A stretch of DNA of 64,000 nt, taken from Cupriavidus phytohabitans. Lineage in GTDB: Bacteria; Pseudomonadota; Gammaproteobacteria; Burkholderiales; Burkholderiaceae. The notes below the pieces were generated by a model. That model did not search any database. It had not been told where the DNA came from and worked only from the letters and a program-made list of their open reading frames with translations. Each line of letters opens with the position of its first letter. Within the stretch, counting starts at the first letter, position 1. Positions 34,626 through 43,561 of the stretch are shown in pieces. The translations under genes and the position numbers were made by a program. Location: contig NZ_AUFE01000041.1 of the NCBI RefSeq assembly GCF_000426345.1, forward strand, positions 1 to 64,000, written 5' to 3'.

Positions 34626-34867
34626 CTCTTCTTATCCGACTGAATTGCTTCCATCGCAAGGTTTAAGAGCTTCGTTACCTCTTCACCGTGCGCTCGCATG
34701 AACGGGTCGGCCTGGTCCGGATGATACAAGCGGACTTTAGTGCGGAACGCTCGCTTTACCACGTCTAAAGATGCGTTGGGACTGACACCGAGGAGTTCAT
34801 ATGGGGAGAGCTTTCGTAAGTCGTCGAGGCGACTCTTGTAACCAATGTCAAGATTGGTCCATTTCAT
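34622..34867 (-). CDS. Small J-domain protein (DnaJ-like)
   Basis: A protein of 81 residues, essentially one J domain: LSPYELLGVSPNASLDVVKR, the invariant HPD at residues 49-51 (RLYHPDQADPF) and a last helix (EEVTKLLNLAMEAIQ). J domains stimulate the ATPase of Hsp70 (DnaK). A free J domain inside a Ubl conjugation operon suggests recruitment of the host Hsp70 to substrates or complexes of the system. The ATG at 34867 shares one base with the preceding stop codon (TGATG). Confidence 0.8.
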   Translation of the reverse strand: MKWTNLDIGYKSRLDDLRKLSPYELLGVSPNASLDVVKRAFRTKVRLYHPDQADPFMRAHGEEVTKLLNLAMEAIQSDKKR

Positions 34868-35655
34868 CAATGCACCCCTAGAATCATGCCTGGCTCAGAA
34901 ACAATAATTTCATAGCCGTAGGTCTTATGTTCGACAATTAGCCCACGAACTCGAACACGTTTGCCCTCAAGTGAGAATATAAACGGCTTACCACCAACTG
35001 CCCGTACTGCGCCCCGGAAGAAGACCAACTTAAACCCTTTACTCCAAGACTTTTCCTCAAACATCACCGCGAAGTCGTTCCCACGCCTGCTTTCACGAAC
35101 GCTCGGTACGAAACCTTCGAAAGTAACAACTCGACCGACATGCAGATGATAGTCGTCTAACGTCACGACAGCCGGCGTGTAGTCCTTGCCACTACGTGGG
35201 CGCTGACCCTCCGCGACTGAAAGTAGCGTATTCGCTTGGCAGGCAACGCATCTTCCGCTGTTCTCCGCGCGAAGCAACTCTACGCTATCTGCGTGGTAGA
35301 AAACTTTGCAGGAGGTGCATTGGAATAGCCCCCTTGCGATGTCTAGCGCAGCGCCCGTGAGGGCATCGTGTAGGCCCTTCAGGTCCAATTCAGGGGTTGT
35401 GCCGGTAGTAGAGGACCCAGCGGAGGGCGGATTATTAAACTGTATGCCAGTGGTTCTTTTTGCTGCAGGCGACGGCCGGAATGTAGTCGAGTTCTGAGGT
35501 TTACGGGAAGTCTCGGGAACATCCCGAGATGAATGAGGTTGTCGAGTTGCCGGAGGTTGCGGACGCGAGGTGCTTCCACGCTGCTTGTCGCCAAACAGCG
35601 CGCGTATTAGCCACCAAATCAGAGTGATTGCGACAACACCAACAAAAAATGTCAT
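34867..35655 (-). CDS. Membrane-anchored protein with zinc ribbon and OB-like fold
   Basis: A protein of 262 residues and the first gene of the operon. Residues 3-20 are a single membrane helix (FFVGVVAITLIWWLIRALFG). A Ser/Pro/Thr-rich linker follows, then a zinc-binding part with CTSCKVFYH and GRCVACQAN. The C-terminal 110 residues look like an OB-type beta-barrel (VGRVVTFEGFVPSV, LEGKRVRVRGLIVEH). It could anchor the conjugation machinery at the inner membrane or sense nucleic acid. I know of no clear family name for it. Confidence 0.6.
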   Translation of the reverse strand: MTFFVGVVAITLIWWLIRALFGDKQRGSTSRPQPPATRQPHSSRDVPETSRKPQNSTTFRPSPAAKRTTGIQFNNPPSAGSSTTGTTPELDLKGLHDALTGAALDIARGLFQCTSCKVFYHADSVELLRAENSGRCVACQANTLLSVAEGQRPRSGKDYTPAVVTLDDYHLHVGRVVTFEGFVPSVRESRRGNDFAVMFEEKSWSKGFKLVFFRGAVRAVGGKPFIFSLEGKRVRVRGLIVEHKTYGYEIIVSEPGMILGVH

Positions 35656-36172
35656 TTTTCTTCTTGTTGTGCAAATACCACCATATCATACTCGACAAAG
35701 CAGCACTTTGTGAGATGAGGGAAATAGTATCCTATCAAGTTAGCCGGAAATTTCACCTAGCCCTATGCTCGCCAGCGAGAGCGAAATTACCCAGCAGAAA
35801 AGCCCCTTATCTAGGCAGCTTTCATTCTTGCAGCGAAACGCGACTCCATAACCCGTTTGGGTTGTTTGCTTGAAGCGGCAGCGGCCACCCTAACAGTGAA
35901 CGCTTTGAAGCACAGCTCGGAGTAGGTCCATGAAATATCGAGGTGGGCCAGTTGAGGTTAAGCGGCATGCTCACGGGGAGCGCCAGAGGAGCGTTACCTT
36001 CCGTCGGCCACCACGTCGTCCCTTGCGAGGTAAGGGCGGGGCTTCCTGCCGCTAGTCCCCCGGAGCTGATGGCAGCCGGTGCCGATGATGTAGTCCTGAG
36101 TGCACCTGCCCAGAGGCGTAAGCTTATCGCCACAAACGCGGTGCATTGCGGAACAGCTGCCCAGGAAGGCCG
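35656..36172. other. Non-coding gap between two minus-strand operons
   Basis: About 520 bases. The part nearest 35656 is AT-rich and probably carries the promoter and ribosome site (AAGAAGAAAA) of the ubiquitin-like operon; TATGAT at about 35685-35690 on the minus strand is a possible -10 box. The part toward 36172 is GC-rich with open frames on both strands that lack start signals and protein-like composition. I see no gene in it. Confidence 0.45.
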
Positions 36173-37324
36173 CTATCGGCGTGCTTCAACTTTGTAGAAA
36201 TAGTTCTCGACCATGAGGCGCGCTCGGTCAGACTGCACGGCGTCGGAAATTGAGCTCTTCAACTGGACGTAGTGTCTGCACTCGGGGTCCTGTGCCTTAC
36301 TCCAATTGAAGATACCCTGAATCTTGCTCGCGAACGCTTGATAAGAATGTGCTCCGGCCAGCGCGCTATCGATGCCGGGCAGCGCTCTCGCAGCTCCTTC
36401 TCGACGCGGAGGCCAGGCTGATGCGATGACCACGGACTCTGGGCGAACTTCGACAGCGAACAAAAATTCTACCTTCCCGCTTTCATCGGCCCAACATGGT
36501 GGGAAGTCCCGACCGCCACGAGCGTCGAGCCGATTCTTCAGAAATGCAACCTGTCCGCGTAGGTCGGAGTTCTCCTTCTTGATGGACTCAGGGCTTTGGC
36601 CTCCCTTTGCCAAGTCACCGAACCCTTTTGCTGCCGCAACCACCTCTTGGACTATCTGGGCTTCCTGACCGGGCTTTAGGTCTCGGTCGAGCTTGTCCTC
36701 GAGTTGCCTGCGAAGTTCTGCAGTGGTTGCGATAGCCTGTCGGACTATATCCATGGCTACCTTGTCACGAGCGCCTCTCACCGAGGCAGTCTTGCCTTCC
36801 ACTGCAGTGGCTGCTCGTACGCCAGAGGATGAGAGAGCGTTTGTCGGCTTCGCAGATGAGGCCACGTTCGCCTGCTCTATCGCCGTACGCACTTGTTCCT
36901 GTAGTGCGAGGGCCGACATGACTTCCTCTTGAGTAACCCCGGGCCTGCTCGCCTTGGCCGCCCGTTCAAGTTCCTCCTTCAATTCGGTAAGAGCGGTCAG
37001 CTTAGCGTCGAGGTCTTCAACCTGCTGCTTCAGCCTATCACGCTCCGCACGAGCTTGGTCCGCTGCGATTAACTTGGTGATTACTTCATCAGGACTCGAC
37101 ACGCCTGCTGCTTGGAGCGCGTTTGCAAGCGAAGACCTTGCGGCATCGAGTGCTGCCGCAGCTTGCTGCGTCGTCTGTACCTTCGCCAGGTCGGCTTCAG
37201 CCGCTAGCCTACCGCTCTGCTCCCTGAATACAAGGTAGCCAAGCAGGAGCAGCAGGAGGAACGATACGGTAAATGCAATCTCCGTCAGCGAAAGCTGGAA
37301 GACTTGGTCATTTCGTTGCGCCAC
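36173..37324 (-). CDS. MotB/ZorB-like partner: single N-terminal membrane helix, coiled coil and unusual C-terminal domain
   Basis: A protein of 383 residues. The N-terminus has one membrane helix with an acidic residue at its start (QLSLTEIAFTVSFLLLLLLG), the layout of a MotB/ExbD/ZorB subunit, whose acid there carries protons. A long coiled coil follows (residues about 35-270). The C-terminal 110 residues (PPCWADESGKVEFLFAVEV to ECRHYVQLKSSISD) are not an OmpA-type peptidoglycan-binding domain. It lies 9 bases after the MotA-like gene. The role as a stator partner is inferred from layout and neighbour. Confidence 0.6.
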   Translation of the reverse strand: MAQRNDQVFQLSLTEIAFTVSFLLLLLLGYLVFREQSGRLAAEADLAKVQTTQQAAAALDAARSSLANALQAAGVSSPDEVITKLIAADQARAERDRLKQQVEDLDAKLTALTELKEELERAAKASRPGVTQEEVMSALALQEQVRTAIEQANVASSAKPTNALSSSGVRAATAVEGKTASVRGARDKVAMDIVRQAIATTAELRRQLEDKLDRDLKPGQEAQIVQEVVAAAKGFGDLAKGGQSPESIKKENSDLRGQVAFLKNRLDARGGRDFPPCWADESGKVEFLFAVEVRPESVVIASAWPPRREGAARALPGIDSALAGAHSYQAFASKIQGIFNWSKAQDPECRHYVQLKSSISDAVQSDRARLMVENYFYKVEARR

Positions 37325-37333
37325 ATGAAGTCC

Positions 37334-39181
37334 TCAAGTTCCCGGAGCGCGGGGTAAAAAAGACTGCGGTGCGGCTCCGGTTGCCGCTTCTGCACCGGAG
37401 TCTTCTCCATTCGGTCGCTTCAAATCGACCGCATTTGAAGCACTAGTTATTGAATAGGCGCTCGTACCGTTGCCTGGGGCTTGCGGTTGTGCAGCTGTGT
37501 GGCCTATTGCCGAATGCGGAACTTCCGGAGACGAAGAACTCAATGCTGAGCGCAACCCATGCGGATACAGGCCCGCTACGGATGACGCTGGAGGCTCGAC
37601 CACAACCTTCACATGCTGAATTCGAGATGCAACATCACGCAGTTCGGAGCTTTGAGCTTGCATCGTCGCGTCCAGAGCCGAGAGTTGTCGAACCATTCCT
37701 TGTAGCTGGTCGATTGCTTGGTCAACTCTGTTAACAGCTGTTGTGGCCTGCTCACCTAGATTGGAGAACAACTGAACTGCCTTCAAATCCGCGACGGCAA
37801 CGGCTTCCAGCTTGCCGGCTACAGATTGTGAACTTTCGGCTGCGGCAACCATATTGGCAGAGGCGGATTCAGCTGCTGCCGTACTCGCTAGCAGCTTTGT
37901 CGAGATGGTCTCTGCGGCGGCGTTCGTTGCGGTCGTGTTCGCCTCAATCTTCGTGGCCACGGATTGGGTGGCCTGAGCTTGAGCATGCAGCTTTTCTACA
38001 ATACCAGAAAGCCCCAATTCAACTGTGCGTCGGGTCTCGGCGCCGTCGGAAATCACTCCGGCGACTCGGGCAGAAAGTTCATCTGTGGCAGTGTTGCTGG
38101 CGGTAACCCCGGCCAGTGTTCCAGCCAAGGCTTCGTCGACCTTGATGAGGGTCGCGCCAAGTTGCTCCAACGCGGTTAGCTGCCCTTGAGCGGTGTCGAG
38201 CACTGCATGCTGTTGCTGGGCCAGTTTGAGTACGGTCTCAAGCGAGTCTTCGGTCGCTCCGGCTTTGTCTTTCAGCTTCTTTAATGCGACTGACAGCACA
38301 ACCGTGGATTCGCTGACTTCCTGGAAGGAAGTCTTAATGCCCCCGGCCAGCGCCGTCGAGCTTGTCTTCAACTGAGCTAGCGGCTCATTCAAGTGTCGCG
38401 CAAAGTAGTCGTCCGGGAAGGTTGTGGTTTTAAGCCTTTCGGTGACCGCATCGGTGAATGCCCCGACTTTGGCTTCAATGCTCGCAAGGTTCGCTCGCAT
38501 CCCTTGGGCGTAGCCATCGACCGAGTTGGACAAGCGCTGACTTGCGGTCTTGACCTCTCCAAGAGCCTGTGTGAACGCATCCTGGTTCCTCGTTGTTAAG
38601 TCTGCAAAGAATTCGGCGAGCTTCTCCGCGTGGTTCTTGGAGAGGTTCTCGACCTGCATGTTGACTCGTTCGACTGTAGTTTTGGCAGCTGTGTCAACCT
38701 GAGATTCGAAATCACGGAGCCGCTCCAAGGCAATGGTTAGTTGCTCGGCAAATTTACGGCTGGCGTCAAGAACCGCATCTTCCGCGTCGGCGATTGCATC
38801 AGCCACGTCCTTTTTGAAGCTGACTAGATACACACGAACACCTAGGCCAAAAACTGTGCTGACCATAGCCGTGCCAAAACGAACAGCAATGTCCTGAATC
38901 CTTGTGCCGATGTTCGGGAGGTCGAACAGGCAGAAGATGATGGACGTGATGGTGAAGATGAACCCGAGGTAGTAGCACGTGTCCGCGAACTTATCGTCAG
39001 TCACGTCGTTATCCCGCCTGAAGCACCCAAGGAAAATATAAGCGCCCATGACGAGCAGCGGAACTGCCAAGCCCAATATCCATGGGTCTTGCAGTTTCCA
39101 TCCTAGGAAAGAGGACCCAACCTTGAGAATGAGCGCGATTACGAACAGCTTCTTGACTCGGACATCAAAAATGCTCCTCAT
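37334..39181 (-). CDS. MotA/TolQ/ZorA-like membrane channel subunit with long helical tail
   Basis: A protein of 615 residues. Four membrane helices lie in the first 120 residues, among them FADTCYYLGFIFTITSIIFC and VRFGTAMVSTVFGLGVRVYL. The latter has the small-residue pattern (GTA-x3-ST-x3-GL) of the ion-path helices in MotA, ExbB and TolQ. A very long Ala/Thr/Ser/Gln-rich helical tail (residues about 125-520) follows, as in ZorA. ZorA tails project into the cytoplasm and pass a signal from the envelope to an effector. The neighbours differ from Zorya, which makes this a related but distinct assembly. Confidence 0.6.
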   Translation of the reverse strand: MRSIFDVRVKKLFVIALILKVGSSFLGWKLQDPWILGLAVPLLVMGAYIFLGCFRRDNDVTDDKFADTCYYLGFIFTITSIIFCLFDLPNIGTRIQDIAVRFGTAMVSTVFGLGVRVYLVSFKKDVADAIADAEDAVLDASRKFAEQLTIALERLRDFESQVDTAAKTTVERVNMQVENLSKNHAEKLAEFFADLTTRNQDAFTQALGEVKTASQRLSNSVDGYAQGMRANLASIEAKVGAFTDAVTERLKTTTFPDDYFARHLNEPLAQLKTSSTALAGGIKTSFQEVSESTVVLSVALKKLKDKAGATEDSLETVLKLAQQQHAVLDTAQGQLTALEQLGATLIKVDEALAGTLAGVTASNTATDELSARVAGVISDGAETRRTVELGLSGIVEKLHAQAQATQSVATKIEANTTATNAAAETISTKLLASTAAAESASANMVAAAESSQSVAGKLEAVAVADLKAVQLFSNLGEQATTAVNRVDQAIDQLQGMVRQLSALDATMQAQSSELRDVASRIQHVKVVVEPPASSVAGLYPHGLRSALSSSSPEVPHSAIGHTAAQPQAPGNGTSAYSITSASNAVDLKRPNGEDSGAEAATGAAPQSFLPRAPGT

Positions 39182-39183
39182 GA

Positions 39184-39990
39184 TTAGCCCTCGAGCGGTC
39201 TGACGGCCACGATGCGGGCCCCTGCCTTGGAAAAGTAGTCCTCCCAGAACTTTAGATTCTTCTTTGTCTGAAGTTGTGGGCTGTTCATGAGGTAGTGCAA
39301 GTCAACCTCTACATCGCGGAGTTCAGGTTGCGCCTTCTTCCCATAATCAGTTGCGGCGAATGTCGCGTAGTCAACTGGTCCTTTGTACATGGTGAACTGG
39401 GGCGTATTGTGAAGCATGTCGGACACGATGATGAGTCGACGCTCCCCTTTTACATCGTGCTTGTGATAGGCGTTTATGCCCACCAACTGAAGCATTTCAA
39501 AGACTGGTGACCACTTTGCGGGTTGACTCGAAATAAGCGACTCGGACTGCTTGAGCACTGGTTCCATGAATTTCAACCGGTACTGAGCCTTAAGCCTCTT
39601 TAGGTTGGCCGTTAGTTCGCTCTTGTCCGAACCGTCACCGGGATTGCACAACTCCACCAGCGGGGCAGCTGTCTCCTTGAAATCCTCGCCAAGGACAAAC
39701 ACTGATAGGAGATAGCCCTCTGGAATCCGCTTCTCCACCAGCTCTTGGATGATGACGGAGAAGGCCTGCTTCTGGGTGAAATTGAGCGGGTCCGTTTTGT
39801 CGACCATCAAGACGTAGTGACCGACAGGTCCGTCGGGAGGGCACATCGTCTCGGGATTCAAACCGTTGGGACGGCTCTTCATGTTGTAGCCCACAACACC
39901 CAAGCCAGCTGCAACCACTAACAGCGCAAGCGTTCCAAGGACAAGTTCCCGCGTGCGGCGTTGTCGCCCACGCCTTCCTAGCTGCGCCAT
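39184..39990 (-). CDS. Membrane-anchored vWA-like protein
   Basis: A protein of 268 residues. The Arg-rich N-terminus and one membrane helix (LVLGTLALLVVAAGLGVVGY) place the rest in the periplasm. The main domain resembles a von Willebrand A fold: first strand HYVLMVDKTDPLNF with a modified metal site (D-x-T-D), later strand RRLIIVSDMLHNTPQF and a last strand ARIVAVRPLEG. It starts where the 504-residue gene stops (TAATG overlap) and ends 2 bases before the MotA-like gene, so it belongs to the same operon. vWA proteins usually mediate protein-protein contact; here it may sense envelope disturbance. Confidence 0.6.
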   Translation of the reverse strand: MAQLGRRGRQRRTRELVLGTLALLVVAAGLGVVGYNMKSRPNGLNPETMCPPDGPVGHYVLMVDKTDPLNFTQKQAFSVIIQELVEKRIPEGYLLSVFVLGEDFKETAAPLVELCNPGDGSDKSELTANLKRLKAQYRLKFMEPVLKQSESLISSQPAKWSPVFEMLQLVGINAYHKHDVKGERRLIIVSDMLHNTPQFTMYKGPVDYATFAATDYGKKAQPELRDVEVDLHYLMNSPQLQTKKNLKFWEDYFSKAGARIVAVRPLEG

Positions 39991-41504
39991 TAAGCAATCT
40001 CCTTGGCCGGGAAATGAGTATCGAGCGGCTTGAGACGGTCAAAGTGTTGATTGAAGGCGGCCTGGATGCGGGCTCGGATTTCCTGCACTTCTGCCAGAAG
40101 GGCTTTAACCAACTTTCGCTGTTCTTGCAACTCTGTTTCGTCGGCGGCTGTGCCAAAATCTGGTATTTGAATCGGCCTAAGGTCCGGCTGCCTGTCGAAG
40201 TACGTGGGTCGCTGTAGCCCCCTGCGATGAAGCTCGTTCTCGGTTCGGAATTTTCGAAGAAGGGCGTCCAGCGAATTGTCCGCATCGAGGAGAGCTGTAG
40301 ACAGTCTCGAGCCCGCCATATGCTTGTCTTTGATGAGCGCCTCAAAAACCGCCACATCTGCCTGGGCGCGCTCGAGCGTCTTGTCAAGCGCCTTCAACTC
40401 TTCGTTCTTAAGCTCTTCGAGGTCGACGCGCAACGTGTTGAGTTCGTCGCCATGGTCGTCCACCGCGCTCAGAGTGCGGCGCGAGATGGACCCGTAGCCA
40501 GGGTAGAGGTCGTCACTGAAGAGCCCGTCAAACAATGAGGCGATGCCAAAAATCATGCTAATGACAAACAGCGCCCACGAAAAGAAGTCCCGAAGCTGGA
40601 GCGGATGCTCAATGAACGCGTCAAGGGCGGCCTTCGCCGGATTTGCAGCCTCCGCCGAGAGGCTGTCGCGGTAATGTGCGATACCCATCCCGACGCAAAC
40701 CATAACAAGGAGTGAGAATGCAAGCGCTGCGAGCCCCAAGGTCTTGAGAATTGCACGTCTGTGATTTACATAGCGAATCGCGAACTTGCCAAGCATGAAC
40801 GCAACGGCGACATTGATTGCCGCCATGATGCCGGCCTCGGTGAAACCCCCGAGTAGCCCTGAGTCCAACCCTTGTGCGAAGAACCTAGCGTTGAGGACAG
40901 CCTCTACTCCGACCAGCAGAAAGAGGACTGCATATAGAAGGTAAGTCCGGGTTCCAGATGGGAAGTGAGCCTCACGAGTCAATCGATGCTCGGTGCGAAA
41001 CGCGTCAAGTTCTTCTTTGCTCTTCCTTGCAGTCTCGCCTAACGTCCGAAGGAGGCTGTCTTGTTCTGTCAGAAGTGTGCTCGCCTTACGCTCAAACTCT
41101 TTGTCGGCTTGGCGCGCTCGATTCACGTCCCGCATGACGTTGCGCCGGCCTATATCTTGACTGAGAACATTGAGCCGCAGAGCGGCCCAGTCAACGTAAT
41201 CTTGCCGCGCTTTTTCCACGCGCTGAACCACGCTGGCTTCTGGTCCTGAGATTACCGTTGCGTCCAAGGCGGGCAGCCCTGCCTCGCCAAGACGCTTGGC
41301 ATCGTCGACAAGACGAAGCTCCTTGGCGAGCTTATCTACCTCCAAGGGATAGAGGTCGGGGTGACCCTTTCGGGGTTTACCCGACCCTGACGATGTGAGC
41401 CAGTCCCATATCCGCGCCAGCAGACCCATGAAGAACCCGTATTCTATTGTTCTCCCACGCGTTGACCTCCGCTTCTGCACCGGGGTAACGCTCCTTTTCT
41501 TCAT
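39990..41504 (-). CDS. Four-helix membrane protein with flanking coiled coils, unrecognised
   Basis: A protein of 504 residues and the first gene of the four-gene operon. After a basic start and a coiled-coil region (residues about 60-185) come four membrane helices, near residues 190-212 (TYLLYAVLFLLVGVEAVLNA), 225-250, 258-282 and 305-330 (FFSWALFVISMIFGIASLFD). A long C-terminal coiled coil follows (LRVDLEELKNEELKALDKTL). I recognise no family. A start at 41429 (MGLLARIWDWL) is an alternative. The tight spacing to the vWA-like gene indicates one transcript and probably one complex. Confidence 0.6.
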   Translation of the reverse strand: MKKRSVTPVQKRRSTRGRTIEYGFFMGLLARIWDWLTSSGSGKPRKGHPDLYPLEVDKLAKELRLVDDAKRLGEAGLPALDATVISGPEASVVQRVEKARQDYVDWAALRLNVLSQDIGRRNVMRDVNRARQADKEFERKASTLLTEQDSLLRTLGETARKSKEELDAFRTEHRLTREAHFPSGTRTYLLYAVLFLLVGVEAVLNARFFAQGLDSGLLGGFTEAGIMAAINVAVAFMLGKFAIRYVNHRRAILKTLGLAALAFSLLVMVCVGMGIAHYRDSLSAEAANPAKAALDAFIEHPLQLRDFFSWALFVISMIFGIASLFDGLFSDDLYPGYGSISRRTLSAVDDHGDELNTLRVDLEELKNEELKALDKTLERAQADVAVFEALIKDKHMAGSRLSTALLDADNSLDALLRKFRTENELHRRGLQRPTYFDRQPDLRPIQIPDFGTAADETELQEQRKLVKALLAEVQEIRARIQAAFNQHFDRLKPLDTHFPAKEIA

Positions 41505-41654
41505 TCTACCTATTGATGGCCGCCTTTAGCATGCGGTGTGCCGAAAACAACGAACTGGTTCTCAAAGGTGCACTCTTTTTAGCAACGAGGCCGGCCACCT
41601 CGGACCTACAGGCCACTAGGTATCCCCAAGCATAATGAGGCATCGAAATGCCCA

Positions 41655-42398
41655 TCATTCCGCGATAGGGACGCCGGGCAGGAACTCCACACCAGTTCGT
41701 TTTACCAATTCACGGTACGAAATAGGGCGTCCAATTCGTACTGAGTCCGAATTCGCAATCCAATGCGCCCAGGCTCGGTGGGTGGTCGGGTCGTAAACGA
41801 GCTTGAAGAGGTATTTGGGCACCCAGACTCGGTTGGCACCGATGGTAGGGGCGGCCGTCCCGAACACCGGTCCCGTGATGACATACACATCCCCTTTGGC
41901 ACGCAGCACATACTTGCGAGTTGCCTTCTCGATGCCGGCCCAGCTCTTTCGATTGTTCTGCGGCGCCTGGGGCACCATGTTGGCGAGCGAGAAACTCTGT
42001 GCCATGGCCGTGGCATTCGGCATATCCCCGGCTGGAGCCAGGTGGCCTCGGTCATAGCCCGAGCTCTTGTAGTCATCGAGCTCCGCGCGTTCGGTCCGGG
42101 GTAGTCGAGCATCAGCGAAGAAGCGGTTTGTCCGTTCTTCGTCCTGCGCGTCGGCGACCTGCTCCGAATTCAGCCGCTCAGCCACATAGACGGGCGTCTT
42201 CGTCGTTCCAGAGTGCAAGACGGCGAAAGCATCAAAACACAGGGCGCGCGGCTTAAGACTTTGGGCGTTCCGGACCTGTGGAGCTGAACCCTGAGCAAAG
42301 AACTGTGGGCAACGGTCAAATTCCGTTGCCGCTTGAGCTGGGCCAGCGACGCCTAGGCAAAAGGCAGCAGTTGCGGCCAGCCGTAAAACAAATTGCAT
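41655..42398 (-). CDS. Exported DNA/RNA non-specific endonuclease (DRGH family)
   Basis: A protein of 247 residues. A signal peptide is clear (MQFVLRLAATAAFCLGVAGP, cleavage after AQA). The mature part has the betabetaalpha-metal nuclease motif YDRGHLAPAGDMP, with catalytic His, and the downstream Asn in ANMVPQAPQNNRKSWAG. Such enzymes degrade DNA and RNA outside the cytoplasm. An in-frame ATG at 42407 is possible. A hairpin with a TTCG loop lies just past the stop codon (41639-41652). The gene is upstream of and co-oriented with the stator-like operon, 150 bases away. Confidence 0.85.
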   Translation of the reverse strand: MQFVLRLAATAAFCLGVAGPAQAATEFDRCPQFFAQGSAPQVRNAQSLKPRALCFDAFAVLHSGTTKTPVYVAERLNSEQVADAQDEERTNRFFADARLPRTERAELDDYKSSGYDRGHLAPAGDMPNATAMAQSFSLANMVPQAPQNNRKSWAGIEKATRKYVLRAKGDVYVITGPVFGTAAPTIGANRVWVPKYLFKLVYDPTTHRAWAHWIANSDSVRIGRPISYRELVKRTGVEFLPGVPIAE

Positions 42399-43287
42399 TG
42401 ATTCCATCCTTTGGCTATCTAACCCTTCCAGACTGCGAGGAAGGGCCGGAAGGATAGCACTCGCCAAGCATACTTCAGCAGACTAGCTATGGCATACCCC
42501 ACGACCTCAAGGACCAGGGAATCCCGCTTGCCTCTTGCGACGGGTACCTTTCCGGCTATGCCGGCGCCAAAGGCGAGGGAGGGAGGACGTCGACGCCAGT
42601 TGGAGGTTCTGGATGGTGGCAAACTGCAACTTCCTGCAGCCTACGGCTCAGGAGCATCTGGGTGCTGCACTCTTCACCACGCGTTTCCCTTTGACAAAGC
42701 CGGGCCAACTCTGGTTGGAGCGCCAACCAGTTGTCGTCGGACCGAATTTGTAGTGATGGATGGATTGGCGGCAGTGCCGCCAATTGCGACCGTAGGAAGA
42801 AAAATCTTGAACGTGGCTTTCAGGACGACCGCTCGATTGTGAGCGATGACTTGCGAGCAAAGCTCGCAGACCAAGGTGCCTGCACTCCAAGCTGACGCGG
42901 CGGAACTGCTGCAAGCAGCGTCCTGATGCCAACTGAAAGTGTTGGCTTGCTCAGCAAACACTGGAATCCCATCTCGGTATGCAGAGGGTACAAGGTCAGT
43001 TGTGTTGCTCGACCGCAAAATGTACTCCCCCACGCGACACTACGCCGATACAGACGAAGTAGTAGCGAGCTGAGCGCGTAGCACCATAGCAACACCTATC
43101 GCATCGAACTAGCCATCGCGCCGACAAGTTCGGTCGCCAAATGTGCTGTGGTAGGCATGACATAAGTTGGCGCTCACTGCCATACGGGTGTTCGTTCACG
43201 GAAGGGGCTTCCCTCCAACGTTTGGGTGATGGTTTTCTTAAACCCCAGCATGTATGGTGGACCGCTATACAAACGCCAGTGCCACCC
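42399..43287. other. Long gap without a supported gene
   Basis: Nearly 900 bases. Open frames of 90-120 codons exist on both strands, but none has a ribosome site, a conserved motif or a composition that sets it apart from its mirror frames. It may hold decayed genes. The right end must contain the promoter of the RHH/GmrSD pair. Confidence 0.4.
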
Positions 43288-43491
43288 ATGGAAGCAGAAA
43301 AGACTGTCGCGCTGAGCTTTCGCGTTACTCCCACGATGAAGCGCAAGCTCGAGGCCGCCGCTGCGCAGGAGCGCAGGAGCCTGACCAATATGTTTGAAGT
43401 GTTAGTGGACGACTTTTGCCGGATGCACGGCATCAGCGGGGATGATTGTGAAGGCCATCGCACCCCAGACATTGCGTCGCACCAAGGCTGA
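43288..43491 (+). CDS. Ribbon-helix-helix protein (Arc/CopG type), copy 1
   Basis: A protein of 67 residues: VALSFRVTPTMKRKLEAAAA gives the strand and first helix, ERRSLTNMFEVLVDDFCRMH the second. RHH proteins bind DNA as dimers and often repress their own operon. A close paralogue lies at 57367-57555, with the same RSLTNM core. The gene ends 70 bases before the GmrSD-like gene on the same strand and probably controls it. Confidence 0.7.
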   Translation: MEAEKTVALSFRVTPTMKRKLEAAAAQERRSLTNMFEVLVDDFCRMHGISGDDCEGHRTPDIASHQG

Positions 43492-43561
43492 CATTGCGGC
43501 TGAGCTATCATCACGTTCGGCCAACAGTCACAAGAAACAGACGAAACTAAAGAGACGACCA

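Noticed and set aside
35822..36133. Possible 103-residue gene on the minus strand
   Set aside because: No ribosome site, no motif, and composition no better than the overlapping plus-strand frame.
36173..41504. Standard Zorya defence system
   Set aside because: The channel subunit and partner layout resemble ZorA and ZorB, but the partner has no OmpA-type C-terminus and the operon lacks ZorC/ZorD/ZorE-type genes; it has vWA-like and 4-TM proteins instead.
42489..43033. Open frames on both strands between the nuclease and RHH genes
   Set aside because: The frames overlap one another, have no start signals and show no protein family features.
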